DNA of 64,000 nt from an uncultured Acetatifactor sp. (GTDB lineage Bacteria; Bacillota; Clostridia; Lachnospirales; Lachnospiraceae), in contig CAKSAN010000002.1 in assembly GCA_934436435.1 (NCBI GenBank), forward strand, positions 1 to 64,000, in the 5' to 3' direction. Position 1 is the first letter of the stretch. Every line of letters begins with the position of its first letter. This document shows, one piece after another, positions 51,178-60,048 of this stretch. A program made the translations under genes and the position numbers. Below the pieces are notes generated by a model. The model had not been told where the DNA came from, ran no database searches, and saw only the letters and a program-made list of their open reading frames with translations.

Positions 51178-51823
51178 TAAAAAACGTATCATGGTAGTGG
51201 ATGACGATAAGGTGCTTCTCAAAAATGCCGCTGTTTTGCTGGGGGTAAATTACTCCATCAGTTTATATTCGAGTGGCAGGGAAGCCCTGAATGCATTGTT
51301 GGAAAATACTCTGCCCGACCTTATCCTGCTTGACGTAAAGATGCCTGATATAGACGGATACAGTGTCATACAGCAGATATATGAAATGCCGCAATGCAAA
51401 AACATTCCTGTTGTATTTGTCACAGGAATGTCGGATGAGGAGGACGAACTGAAGGGCCTTCAGCTTGGCGCCGCGGATTATATCAAGAAGCCGTTTTCGC
51501 AGAAAATACTGCTCGCAAGAATCAGCAATCTACTGAAAAAGTCCGAACCCGTGACATTGTCCTCAGAACTGCCGACAGTTGATTTTACTGAAACAGAATG
51601 TAAGGTCGCCGAGCTTATCCTAAAGGGGTATAACGGCAAGGAAATATGCGACAAGCTGTTCTATTCGTACAGCTATGTCAAAAAGCTTCTTGCATCCATG
51701 CGTGAAAAGAGCGGCTGCGAGACCTTGGGCGATCTGAAAAAATTTCTCTGCGGAAGGAACCCAGTACGTTGCGATTCTTGCCATGACGGTAGACCATATA
51801 TGTGCTATAATGATATAAGTTAG
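51167..51823 (+). CDS. Response regulator with LuxR-like output domain
   Basis: ATG at 51167, 6 bases after AAAGGA, gives 218 residues; the next codon is also ATG. The receiver domain has D12-D14, phospho-acceptor D56, T86 and K108. The output domain (about 138-195) has a LuxR-type helix-turn-helix (T-E-C-K-V-A-E-L-I-L-K-G-Y-N-G-K-E-I-C-D-K-L). The tail has three Cys. It overlaps the kinase gene by 11 bases and is its probable partner; divergent lipoproteins and the large repeat protein may be targets. Confidence 0.88.
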   Translation: MMTDKKRIMVVDDDKVLLKNAAVLLGVNYSISLYSSGREALNALLENTLPDLILLDVKMPDIDGYSVIQQIYEMPQCKNIPVVFVTGMSDEEDELKGLQLGAADYIKKPFSQKILLARISNLLKKSEPVTLSSELPTVDFTETECKVAELILKGYNGKEICDKLFYSYSYVKKLLASMREKSGCETLGDLKKFLCGRNPVRCDSCHDGRPYMCYNDIS

Positions 51824-51835
51824 AACGAACTAACA
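51803..51835 (+). promoter_or_regulatory. Extended -10 promoter and inverted repeat before the next gene
   Basis: TGCTATAAT (51803-51811) is an extended -10 element inside the end of the regulator gene, followed by GTTAG-AACGAA-CTAAC near 51820-51835. It could serve the gene at 51871. Confidence 0.4.
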
Positions 51836-51870
51836 TAAACAAAATCAAATTTTAACAAGAAGATGCATAT

Positions 51871-52350
51871 ATGGTTTTTGTGGTGGAATGTATTGCTGCC
51901 TGTGTTTTATTTACTGTTGCGTTGGAGATATTATGTGCGAGGCGGAGAGAAATTTTTACAAATGATTATCCTCCCGTTGTGACAGAAAAGCTGCGCGATT
52001 TGCATATCGTTGGGGAGAAACCGCCTGCCAAAAGGAGCGACATACTTCGCAAAGTAATAGCAATTTCGATTTATGCGGTTTTATTTGCCCTTGTCCTGCG
52101 ATTTATCAACGGTATTGAGACCTTCTTAAAAGCCGCTGTGACAGCATATTTTTTGTGGCTGGTGGTTGACTGGTATGATTTTCTGGTGGTGGATATTTTA
52201 CTGGCACCGTTTGATAAATTTTACAAGATGGCCGGGGTAAGTCCGTTTGACAGATCGGCGGTTTGGTTTCATTTCAAAGGCAGTGTAAGAGGCATGATCA
52301 TTGGACTTGTATTTGCACCCATTGTTGGACTTATTGTAATGTTGATATAA
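51871..52350 (+). CDS. Membrane protein of unknown function
   Basis: The 159-residue protein has about four hydrophobic segments (4-20, 60-78, 82-100, 135-155). The ATG at 51871 has only a weak upstream site. The sequence contains W-L-V-V-D-W-Y-D-F-L-V-V-D near 96-108 and no other motif. A family is not recognised. Confidence 0.65.
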   Translation: MVFVVECIAACVLFTVALEILCARRREIFTNDYPPVVTEKLRDLHIVGEKPPAKRSDILRKVIAISIYAVLFALVLRFINGIETFLKAAVTAYFLWLVVDWYDFLVVDILLAPFDKFYKMAGVSPFDRSAVWFHFKGSVRGMIIGLVFAPIVGLIVMLI

Positions 52351-52432
52351 GGCGATAACTCCCAGATAAGCAGCAAAGTGATGTCGGCAGATAACATAGT
52401 GGCCGGAATGACGGGCAGAACGGAGGAGAAGG

Positions 52433-53923
52433 ATGGGAATATTTCCAGATATAAAAACACAGGAGAGAGAAGTGGTAACAGAGCCCAAGGGAAGTATTTT
52501 ATTCGGGGGAGCGGTTCTGACAGTGGTGGGCATTACCGCCCTATCCACGCTGCTTACGGAGTTTCCCACGATATTCAAAATGATATTTGGGATCATCGGT
52601 ATTGTGTGCGCCGCCTTTGGCATACGGTTTGTTCTGCAATACATAAAAGAAGATAAAGCCTTTAAAGCATTTGTACCGATGTGGGATGATGGCAGAGGCA
52701 TATACGATAAATTTGCCATAGAACTTAACAGCTGGCAGCAGGGCGGACAGGTGCCGAAGTGCTGCGACGGGGATACGGCCTACTATTTGAAGCTGCAGAG
52801 AGAAAGGCTTAAGAAAAAAGGCATACAGATGCATGACAGTATCATGCCGGTAAAAGGAACCGGCTTTGGCACGGCCACTCTTTCCAGAAAATCTCTTTGG
52901 TATACAACGGATATGACCTATGAGAATATTCACCGGAAAATGGCTTTTACCAATGCGCAGGGAACACTTTATCAGAGAGAAGTGGATCAGGTTATGTATG
53001 AAGTCATTGCCCATACCCCCAATGATGAGCAGACGGAGAAGATTACCTTAACGTGCCCGAACTGCGGTTCTTTAAGCCCGGTAAGCGGGTTGGAAGAGGG
53101 CTGCCGTTACTGTGGAACCAGATTTAAAATTACGGATTTATTCCCCAGAGTGGTGAACCTGTATTTCTTAAGAAGCGAGTCCATTGCCAATATGAAAATG
53201 ATCTTTCGAAATACTATGGCGGTAACGATGCTGGTATTCTATCTTGTTTTCGGGCTTGCGGGTATCGCGACGAGGGAGACACCGGGGGAAATACCGGGCT
53301 ATTTGGTATCTACCTTTTTGGTTACTTTAATTTTTGGTGGATTTACCGGCTATATTATAGGATGTATCCGGATGATTGGCGCCCGGTTTGACAGGGATGG
53401 GCAAAAAAGCGTACCGCTTGTGAAACTGGCCCAGACGAAGGGTAAGATTACAAACGCCTTGAAGGAATATGACCCTGCGTTTTCCTATGATAAGTTTGAA
53501 GGACAGCTGGTAGCCCTTATCCGTATGGCTGTTTTTGCGGAACAGCCGGAGGAACTGGCCTGTTACCGGGGAGGAGCAAGGGATGCCCGCTTTGCAGATA
53601 TTCTGGAAATGACCTACACCAACGGAACGGTGCTCAATAAGATGAACCGGGAGGGTGATAAGCTTCAATTATTCCTGCGTACCTGGTGGGTAAATTACAG
53701 CGAGCAGAACGGACGGGTGGTAAAAAAAGGTGACTGCATCGATGTAGTGGTGAGCCGTGATATAACCAGGCAGGAGGCTCCGGGCTTTTCCATTACTTCC
53801 GTACACTGTGAAGGCTGCGGAGGAAGTTTTGATGCCGTGAGACAGAGAAGATGCCCTTACTGCGGCAGTGAATATCATATGGAAAAAGAGGGCTGGATTA
53901 TCGAGAGTATGAAGCTAAGCTGA
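52433..53923 (+). CDS. Tim44-like membrane protein with two zinc ribbons
   Basis: The 496-residue protein has membrane segments at about 20-40, 46-70, 260-280 and 290-312. Zinc ribbon one uses C208, C211, C224 and C227, zinc ribbon two C459, C462, C474 and C477. Between them, residues about 348-440 resemble the Tim44-like fold (Y-D-K-F-E-G-Q-L-V-A-L-I-R-M-A-V ... L-Q-L-F-L-R-T-W-W-V-N-Y). Tim44-like domains bind membranes or partner proteins. The ribbons may fold the chain around metal near the cytoplasmic face. The actual role is unknown. Confidence 0.82.
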   Translation: MGIFPDIKTQEREVVTEPKGSILFGGAVLTVVGITALSTLLTEFPTIFKMIFGIIGIVCAAFGIRFVLQYIKEDKAFKAFVPMWDDGRGIYDKFAIELNSWQQGGQVPKCCDGDTAYYLKLQRERLKKKGIQMHDSIMPVKGTGFGTATLSRKSLWYTTDMTYENIHRKMAFTNAQGTLYQREVDQVMYEVIAHTPNDEQTEKITLTCPNCGSLSPVSGLEEGCRYCGTRFKITDLFPRVVNLYFLRSESIANMKMIFRNTMAVTMLVFYLVFGLAGIATRETPGEIPGYLVSTFLVTLIFGGFTGYIIGCIRMIGARFDRDGQKSVPLVKLAQTKGKITNALKEYDPAFSYDKFEGQLVALIRMAVFAEQPEELACYRGGARDARFADILEMTYTNGTVLNKMNREGDKLQLFLRTWWVNYSEQNGRVVKKGDCIDVVVSRDITRQEAPGFSITSVHCEGCGGSFDAVRQRRCPYCGSEYHMEKEGWIIESMKLS

Positions 53924-53968
53924 CTCCCGGAACTATAGAACAATTCGAATATAAACAATAAAAAAGGT

Positions 53969-54001
53969 GCGACCGGAAAGAATGCCGGTCGTTCTTTTTT
54001 T
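53969..54001 (+). terminator. Terminator after the Tim44-like gene
   Basis: GCGACCGG pairs with CCGGTCGT around AAAGAATG and is followed by a long T run. Confidence 0.85.
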
Positions 54002-54139
54002 ACCAACAATTTACAGAAAACAGATTATGAATTTTACGAAGCCCCTATAGAATAATCAACATCAAGAGGACAGATATCTCTCGAAAAAAGATTTTGGAAT
54101 CTGCGAATCAGAAGAGAAATGTAGAAAGGAAAAAATACG

Positions 54140-55060
54140 ATGGAAGCTACAGGAATAGCAGTATCGAACTGGACTTATAACGAAAGAATCAGCCGGGGGA
54201 AGGAGCAGATTCGCAGAAGACTTTTGATTAAACAGCGGATAAGATTTGTAATAAAGGGCATTTGCCTGGCAGTTCTTTTATTTGTCGCACTGTTTCCGAT
54301 CTACTGGCTTCTGCTGATGGCAATACGCCCCACGGCAGAGACCAGTACGGGAGCAGGGCTGATACCGCATCAGCTGACGGCGGAGCATTTTGTGGAATTG
54401 TTTACGCAAAAAGGCTTTGGCACGGCTCTCTATAACAGTTTGATCAATGCAGGAGGGGCATTGATCCTTTCCCTGATACTGGGATTGACGACGGCCTACA
54501 TTTTATCAAGAAAACGCTTCAGATTTGGAATGAAGAAGCCTCTTACTTACTGGGTACTTCTTGTGAGAGTGCTTCCGCCGGTAGCCTTTGTCATTCCCTT
54601 ATATACCATGTTTACAAAATGGAACCTGATGGGTACCCGCTTTCCCATCATCCTGTCCTGCATGTTGATCAACATTCCGCTGGTTATCTGGTTCATGATC
54701 AGTTTCTTTGAAGAATTGCCGGAGGAGGTAGAAGAAAGCGGTAAGATGGATGGCGCTACGGAGTGGCAGCTTTTTACCAGACTGGTAATGCCGCTGGTGC
54801 TTCCGGGAATCGCGGCAATTTCCATGTTGTCCTTTATGTATGCGTGGAATGAATATACCTACAGCGTAATATTGACCAGATCCCCTTCCAATTATACGGT
54901 TCCTCTGGCTTTGGCAGTATTGAACACAGAGGATAACGTGACCAATTTCGGTCTTGTGGCAGCAGGAGGTGTTAGTTCCTTCCTGCCGGTAGCACTTTTT
55001 GTGGTCTTTGCACAGAACTACCTGATCAGTGGCTTATCAAGTGGTGCTGTGAAAGAATAA
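54140..55060 (+). CDS. Carbohydrate ABC transporter permease (MalG-like)
   Basis: The 306-residue protein has six hydrophobic segments. The EAA loop reads E-S-G-K-M-D-G-A-T-E-W-Q ... V-M-P-L-V-L-P-G near 198-225, typical of the MalG half. The N-terminus carries a basic stretch before the first segment. It starts an operon with the binding protein and the other permease. The ATPase is absent from the cluster. Confidence 0.93.
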   Translation: MEATGIAVSNWTYNERISRGKEQIRRRLLIKQRIRFVIKGICLAVLLFVALFPIYWLLLMAIRPTAETSTGAGLIPHQLTAEHFVELFTQKGFGTALYNSLINAGGALILSLILGLTTAYILSRKRFRFGMKKPLTYWVLLVRVLPPVAFVIPLYTMFTKWNLMGTRFPIILSCMLINIPLVIWFMISFFEELPEEVEESGKMDGATEWQLFTRLVMPLVLPGIAAISMLSFMYAWNEYTYSVILTRSPSNYTVPLALAVLNTEDNVTNFGLVAAGGVSSFLPVALFVVFAQNYLISGLSSGAVKE

Positions 55061-55096
55061 AGTAACTATTATCAGGAAAAAAGAGGAGAAAAACGT

Positions 55097-56401
55097 ATGA
55101 AAATGAAAAAAATGATTGCGGCAGCAACAAGTATGGCAATGGTTCTTTCCATGACAGCCTGCGGCAGCGGCCAGAGTACTGCGGCAGCAGCGACAACCGG
55201 TGAGAACACAACAGTGCAGGAGAGCAGTCAGCAGGCAGAGAGCACACAGGCGGACAATTCCGGCAAGGCCACAGACATGACCATTATTTTAAGAGGTGGT
55301 TCTTATGCGGATGTCATCAAGGCAGCATTACCCAAGTTTGAGGAAGAGAATAATTGCAAGATCGAAGTATTGGAAATGTCTTTTGATGACCTGCATACCG
55401 GTATCGCACTGGATGCTGCAAATGCAACAGGTACATATGATCTGTGTATGGTAGACGGCAGCTGGATGGCAGAATTTACCGAGAACAAGGTATTGGCCAA
55501 TCTGTCCGAAATGGGATACAGCTTTGATGAGGATATCATTCCGAATACCACGAAGATCTGTATGGTGGGAGAAGACATTTATCTGGCACCGTATTTTGGT
55601 AATGTTACCGTTATGCTTTACAACAAAGCAAATGTTGAGGCAGCAGGTTATAAGCCTGAGGACATTACGACACTGGAAGATATGCTGAAGGTAGCGAAGA
55701 GTTCTAAGGACGCAGGTATCAATGGATTCGCATACAGAGGAGATACCGGAGACAATATTGTATCCGATTTCCTTCCGATCCTTCTGGCAAACGGTGGCTG
55801 GGTAGTAGATGAAAACAATCAGCCCACGGTAAATACACCGGAATTTACCCAGGCAATGAACTATTATCTGGAACTGATCGGCACCGGAGCTGCCATGTCA
55901 AAGGATGATGTAACTGCTGCAGTAGACAATGGTTCCGCAACACTTGCCATCGGCTGGCCCGGCTGGTATGTACCCAGTGCAGACAGCGCAGCAAATTACA
56001 TGGTAAGCCCTTCTACCGCCAAGGACGGAGCGAAGGCTTTCAACACCTCTGAATATGGTACCTGGACCATTGGCATTCCTGCCAACAGCCCTCATCCTGA
56101 CCTTGCACTTGCTTTATTACAGTATATTATGGATCCGCAGGTACAGTTGGAGAGCGTTGCTAACGGCGGTGTTCCCTGCAGATACAGCTGCCTGACCAAT
56201 GAAGAAGTATTAAAGGATTATCCTCATCTGGAGACCGTATGCAAAGCATTGGAAAATGGCGTATACAGACCTGCCATCGCAGAGTGGACAGAGTTTACCA
56301 ACATTCTTGGTGCCGAGATGGGCAATATTATGGCAGGAACCAAGACGGTAGAGCAGGGACTGAATGATGCACAGACACAGCTGGAAGCACTGATGCAGTA
56401 A
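55097..56401 (+). CDS. Carbohydrate ABC transporter substrate-binding lipoprotein
   Basis: The 434-residue protein has a lipoprotein signal with Cys near 22, a Ser/Thr/Gln-rich linker, and a family 1 sugar-binding domain (K-F-E-E-E-N-N-C-K-I-E-V, Y-D-L-C-M-V-D-G-S-W, Y-G-T-W-T-I-G-I). The aromatic-rich ligand region has W-P-G-W-Y. It captures a sugar or oligosaccharide for the two permeases on either side of it. Ribosome site GAGGAG. Confidence 0.93.
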   Translation: MKMKKMIAAATSMAMVLSMTACGSGQSTAAAATTGENTTVQESSQQAESTQADNSGKATDMTIILRGGSYADVIKAALPKFEEENNCKIEVLEMSFDDLHTGIALDAANATGTYDLCMVDGSWMAEFTENKVLANLSEMGYSFDEDIIPNTTKICMVGEDIYLAPYFGNVTVMLYNKANVEAAGYKPEDITTLEDMLKVAKSSKDAGINGFAYRGDTGDNIVSDFLPILLANGGWVVDENNQPTVNTPEFTQAMNYYLELIGTGAAMSKDDVTAAVDNGSATLAIGWPGWYVPSADSAANYMVSPSTAKDGAKAFNTSEYGTWTIGIPANSPHPDLALALLQYIMDPQVQLESVANGGVPCRYSCLTNEEVLKDYPHLETVCKALENGVYRPAIAEWTEFTNILGAEMGNIMAGTKTVEQGLNDAQTQLEALMQ

Positions 56402-56460
56402 TCATACAGCTGCAATAATTATACAATAATTATAATAGAAAGGCTTTGGAAATACCTACA

Positions 56461-57336
56461 ATGAGCAGAGTAACGACAGGAAGTAAGGGAAAAGGAATAT
56501 TTGCTTATCAGATGACGGCACCGACGCTGATCTTTCTTCTGGTAATGACCATATATCCGGTTATTTTTACCATATATTACAGTTTCACGGATTATAATTA
56601 TTTAAAGGGGACACACCCTCTTACGGGAGCTGCAAACTATCTGGCTCTATTCCAAAATATGTATTTCCGCCAGGCCGTATGGAATACCGTAAAATTTACG
56701 TTGCTGGCAGTGATTCTGGAAGTAGGATTTGGACTTTTAATCGCCCTTTTTGTGAAAAGTCTGAAGAAGGGACAAAAGGTAGTCAGAACATTGCTTCTTT
56801 TGCCCTACCTGCTTCCGGCAGTTACGGTAGCACTGATCTGGAGAATGATGCTGTCTCCCAATTACGGAATCGTAACTCAGGTTTTTACATCGCTGGGTCT
56901 GCCGGTATATAACTGGTTCTATGATACCAAAACGGCATTTGGTATGCTGCTCTTGATCGATGTGTGGCAGAATGTACCGTTTGCATTTTTGCTGATTTAT
57001 GCGCATCTGCAGGGAGTACCGGAAACACAGTATCAGGCGGCCAGTATTGACGGGGCGGATGCCATGCAGCGCTTCTGGCATATTACGCTGCCGAATATCG
57101 GAAACGGAATTGCTTTATGTGCCATGCTTCGCACCATTGATACCTTCCGACTGTTCGAGAAAGTAAACATTCTGACAGGTGGCGGACCGGCCAACACAAC
57201 CACTACCATTACACAGTTCATGTATACCTATGGGATCAAAACCCTGAAATTCGGTTTTGCAAGTGCCTGTGCAATCGTAATGACTGTATTTGTATTGATA
57301 TTGAGCAGTTTATATATTAAGAAAGCGATGAAATGA
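56461..57336 (+). CDS. Carbohydrate ABC transporter permease (MalF-like)
   Basis: ATG at 56461 (291 residues) is preferred over a TTG five codons earlier. Six hydrophobic segments and the EAA loop A-A-S-I-D-G-A-D-A-M-Q-R-F-W-H-I-T-L-P are as in the MalF half. With the MalG-like protein it forms the membrane pore. The next gene begins one base after its stop. Confidence 0.92.
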   Translation: MSRVTTGSKGKGIFAYQMTAPTLIFLLVMTIYPVIFTIYYSFTDYNYLKGTHPLTGAANYLALFQNMYFRQAVWNTVKFTLLAVILEVGFGLLIALFVKSLKKGQKVVRTLLLLPYLLPAVTVALIWRMMLSPNYGIVTQVFTSLGLPVYNWFYDTKTAFGMLLLIDVWQNVPFAFLLIYAHLQGVPETQYQAASIDGADAMQRFWHITLPNIGNGIALCAMLRTIDTFRLFEKVNILTGGGPANTTTTITQFMYTYGIKTLKFGFASACAIVMTVFVLILSSLYIKKAMK

Positions 57337-57337
57337 T

Positions 57338-58330
57338 ATGACTGACTGGATAGGACAGGTAACATTTGTCAATGTGGGCAACGGGGATGCCATTCTGATC
57401 GAGGTACCCGACAAGGACTGCAGAGATGGCAGATTTGTAATGCTGATTGATGGGGGAAGCAACGAAAATTTCGAGTATGCCGATGCTTCCACAGGCAGGA
57501 TCCGGGTAGCCGATTATATGGAGCAAAGGGGAATAGAGCATATTGATGTCATGGTATGCACGCATATTCATGAAGATCACACCTGTGGTCTTTTGCCGGC
57601 TGCCGGGAAGTGGCCTCCAAGGGTATTGTGGCAGCCGATCCCCAAGAATATCATCGCTATTATGAAGCAGCTTTCCATAGAGGGACGGACAGATTCGGAG
57701 AATAAATTTATAGCAGCACTGAATGATTTTCAAAAGTTGTGCATTCTGGTGGAAAGCAATGGCGGAAGAGTCGTACAGATGACACCGGATAAGACCCTGT
57801 ATAGAAATCTGTGTCTGGCAGCAGGGGTCTATGTAAAAGTACTGGGGCCGTCAGAAAAGGCATTGGACAGAGAGACTGGTCTGTTTAAGGCATTGTATCA
57901 GGAAGGGAACAGGGAAGCACTGCCACAGATGGACCGGTATATGAACAGTGTCAGTCTGCTATTACACATAACCTGCGCGGGCAAGACCTTTTTGCTGACG
58001 GGGGATACGGAGAAAAACGGGTATGGCGAATGCAGGAAAGACATAGCCGCGGATGTATTCAAATTAGGACACCATGGACAGAAGAACAGTATAGATCCCG
58101 ATATTCTGGAGGCAATAGACCCCTGCTATGCGGTACTGTGCGTATCCAGTGACCGGAGATATGACAGCGGAGCCCCGGAAATACTTCATATGCTTGCACA
58201 AGCCGGAGTTCCGGCTTATTATAGTGATTGTCTGGAAATGATGCCTTATACGGATGGCGTGGAGCCCCATCGGGCAGTTCTGTTTCAGATTACGAAAGAG
58301 GGAGCCTTGCAGGTATCCTATGAAAGATAA
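57338..58330 (+). CDS. Metallo-beta-lactamase-fold protein (ComEC C-terminal type)
   Basis: The 330-residue soluble protein has the metal motif T-H-I-H-E-D-H near 77-83, a late L-T-G-D near 226-229 and L-G-H-H-G near 246-250, as in the ComEC/Rec2 C-terminal hydrolase. No membrane domain is present, so it is not the DNA channel. Substrates of such free-standing enzymes are unknown. It starts one base after the permease stop, so it belongs to the operon; a phosphodiesterase or lactonase role on the imported compound is possible. Confidence 0.9.
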   Translation: MTDWIGQVTFVNVGNGDAILIEVPDKDCRDGRFVMLIDGGSNENFEYADASTGRIRVADYMEQRGIEHIDVMVCTHIHEDHTCGLLPAAGKWPPRVLWQPIPKNIIAIMKQLSIEGRTDSENKFIAALNDFQKLCILVESNGGRVVQMTPDKTLYRNLCLAAGVYVKVLGPSEKALDRETGLFKALYQEGNREALPQMDRYMNSVSLLLHITCAGKTFLLTGDTEKNGYGECRKDIAADVFKLGHHGQKNSIDPDILEAIDPCYAVLCVSSDRRYDSGAPEILHMLAQAGVPAYYSDCLEMMPYTDGVEPHRAVLFQITKEGALQVSYER

Positions 58331-58353
58331 GCAGACAAAGAGGGACAATGGAA

Positions 58354-59145
58354 ATGGTCAATGTGGATGTAAACGAGTTGAAAGAACTTCTCCGCAAGGC
58401 AGGAGATTTATTTCAGGACAGGACTGCGGCAGGACATACCAAAGCTAAGGGTGTGGCGGATTATGTGACAGAAGTAGACTACACGGTGCAACAGTATATT
58501 CGGACACAATTGGAACAGAAATACCCGCAGATCCAGTTTTTAAGTGAAGAAAAAAACAATGAAGAAATCGATATGAACGGAATGCTTTGGATTCTGGATC
58601 CGGTGGACGGAACCACGAATCTGATCCATGATTATCATGCAAGTGTCATATCTCTGGCGTTGATGGAGCAGGGAACAGTGATTCTGGGGATGATCTATGA
58701 CCCTTACATGAAAGAACTTTTTATGGCGGAAAAAGGGAAGGGCAGTTTCTGCAACGGACAGCCAATTCATGTAAGTAAGGCAGAATCCATGGAGCAATGT
58801 CTGATCGCCATTGGAACATCGCCTTATTATAAACAGCTGGCAGAGAAGAATTTTGAACTGTTCCGGGCTGTTTTTAAGGATAGTCAGGATATCCGGAGAA
58901 GCGGATCGGCGGCAAGGGATCTTGCATATGTAGCCTGCGGCAGGCTGGACGGATATTTGGAGCAAAAGCTGAAAATATGGGATTATGCAGCGGGAATGCT
59001 GCTGGTCAGAGAAGCCGGAGGCTGTGTACGCGATTATAAGGGCAGAGACTTCGGAAATGAAAAAACAGGGGATATTGTAGCGGCACCCCCCGGGATAGCA
59101 ACACTTTTGATGAAAAACTATTTACGGTTTTGGGGGGATCAGTGA
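58354..59145 (+). CDS. Inositol monophosphatase-family phosphatase
   Basis: ATG at 58354 is 9 bases after GAGGG; an ATG two codons earlier is possible. The 263-residue protein has the metal-binding set S-E-E-K near 66-69, D-P-V-D-G-T-T-N near 85-92 and the later W-D-Y-A-A-G. The family dephosphorylates inositol phosphates, fructose bisphosphate or 3'-phosphoadenosine compounds. Placed after the transporter and hydrolase, it could act on a phosphorylated sugar or inositol substrate. Its end overlaps the convergent AraC gene by 24 bases. Confidence 0.9.
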   Translation: MVNVDVNELKELLRKAGDLFQDRTAAGHTKAKGVADYVTEVDYTVQQYIRTQLEQKYPQIQFLSEEKNNEEIDMNGMLWILDPVDGTTNLIHDYHASVISLALMEQGTVILGMIYDPYMKELFMAEKGKGSFCNGQPIHVSKAESMEQCLIAIGTSPYYKQLAEKNFELFRAVFKDSQDIRRSGSAARDLAYVACGRLDGYLEQKLKIWDYAAGMLLVREAGGCVRDYKGRDFGNEKTGDIVAAPPGIATLLMKNYLRFWGDQ

Positions 59146-59874
59146 GAGCCGGAAGTACTCTGCGCGGTACTGCCTCGGTGTTTTTCCGGTCTTTTTCCTG
59201 AAAAGCGCTGAAAAATAGCTCTGACTGGGAAAAGCCAGTGTAGAAGAAATAACAGAGATCGCATGATCGGAATAGCAAAGCATATTCTGAGCGGTCTCTA
59301 TTTTTTTATCCTGAATATAGGAACTGACAGAGGAACTCATTTCTTTTGCAAACAGATGGCTTAAATAGCTGGGGGACAGACCGACATACGAGGCCAGCGC
59401 GGAAACGGTGATACGGGTATGCAGATGATCGTAAATATATTCAAGACACAGGGCAATAGGACGGGAACAGGCTCTGCGTCTGTGTAGCTTTTCCATATGA
59501 GAAGCATAGTCCAGACACATAACGGGATGAAGCCCGGAAATGTCTCTTTCAGAGTGCATCCGATCCGCTTTGCGAATGTAGTAGTCGCTGAGATCGTAGG
59601 CTTCTGTGACTTCCATGCCGCTTTCGATGCAATATCTGGCCAGCAGGGCAGCAGTGATGGCAAAGTGGTATTTCAGATTTTGCAGAGAAGAATCCGAGAG
59701 GATACCAAGCCCTTTCTTTTCCTGAAAAGATTCTTGACACAATTCTCTTACTTTTTCTGTATTTCCCTGTTTGACATAATTATAGAATTCCAATTCCGGC
59801 TCGTAGGGGGCGCGAAAGGGTTCTGACTCCCTGCGGACATATTGTTGATAGAAGAGTTCCTGGCGTATGTTCAT
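59122..59874 (-). CDS. AraC-family transcriptional regulator
   Basis: The 250-residue protein has an N-terminal domain without clear cupin motif and, at about 150-245, two AraC helix-turn-helix units. The first is L-A-S-Y-V-G-L-S-P-S-Y-L-S-H-L-F-A-K-E-M, the second I-S-S-T-L-A-F-P-S-Q-S-Y-F-S-A-L-F-R-K-K-T-G-K-T-P-R-Q-Y-R. It is divergent from the GH5 gene at 60049 with a 174-bp gap and likely controls it and perhaps the transporter operon. Confidence 0.92.
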   Translation of the reverse strand: MNIRQELFYQQYVRRESEPFRAPYEPELEFYNYVKQGNTEKVRELCQESFQEKKGLGILSDSSLQNLKYHFAITAALLARYCIESGMEVTEAYDLSDYYIRKADRMHSERDISGLHPVMCLDYASHMEKLHRRRACSRPIALCLEYIYDHLHTRITVSALASYVGLSPSYLSHLFAKEMSSSVSSYIQDKKIETAQNMLCYSDHAISVISSTLAFPSQSYFSALFRKKTGKTPRQYRAEYFRLSLIPPKP

Positions 59875-60048
59875 GGGAATGCCTTTCCGATTTGAGAAAT
59901 TTACTGGTTATATGTACAATATAGCATGAAAACAACAAAAATAACACAAAAAAGATATAAAAGTTTTTACAAAAGCAGTATGTTAAAGTGGAAGGTAGAA
60001 ATGTAAGAATGCAAAAGCAGCTATGGGAGAAATCAGGAGGGCAAACAC

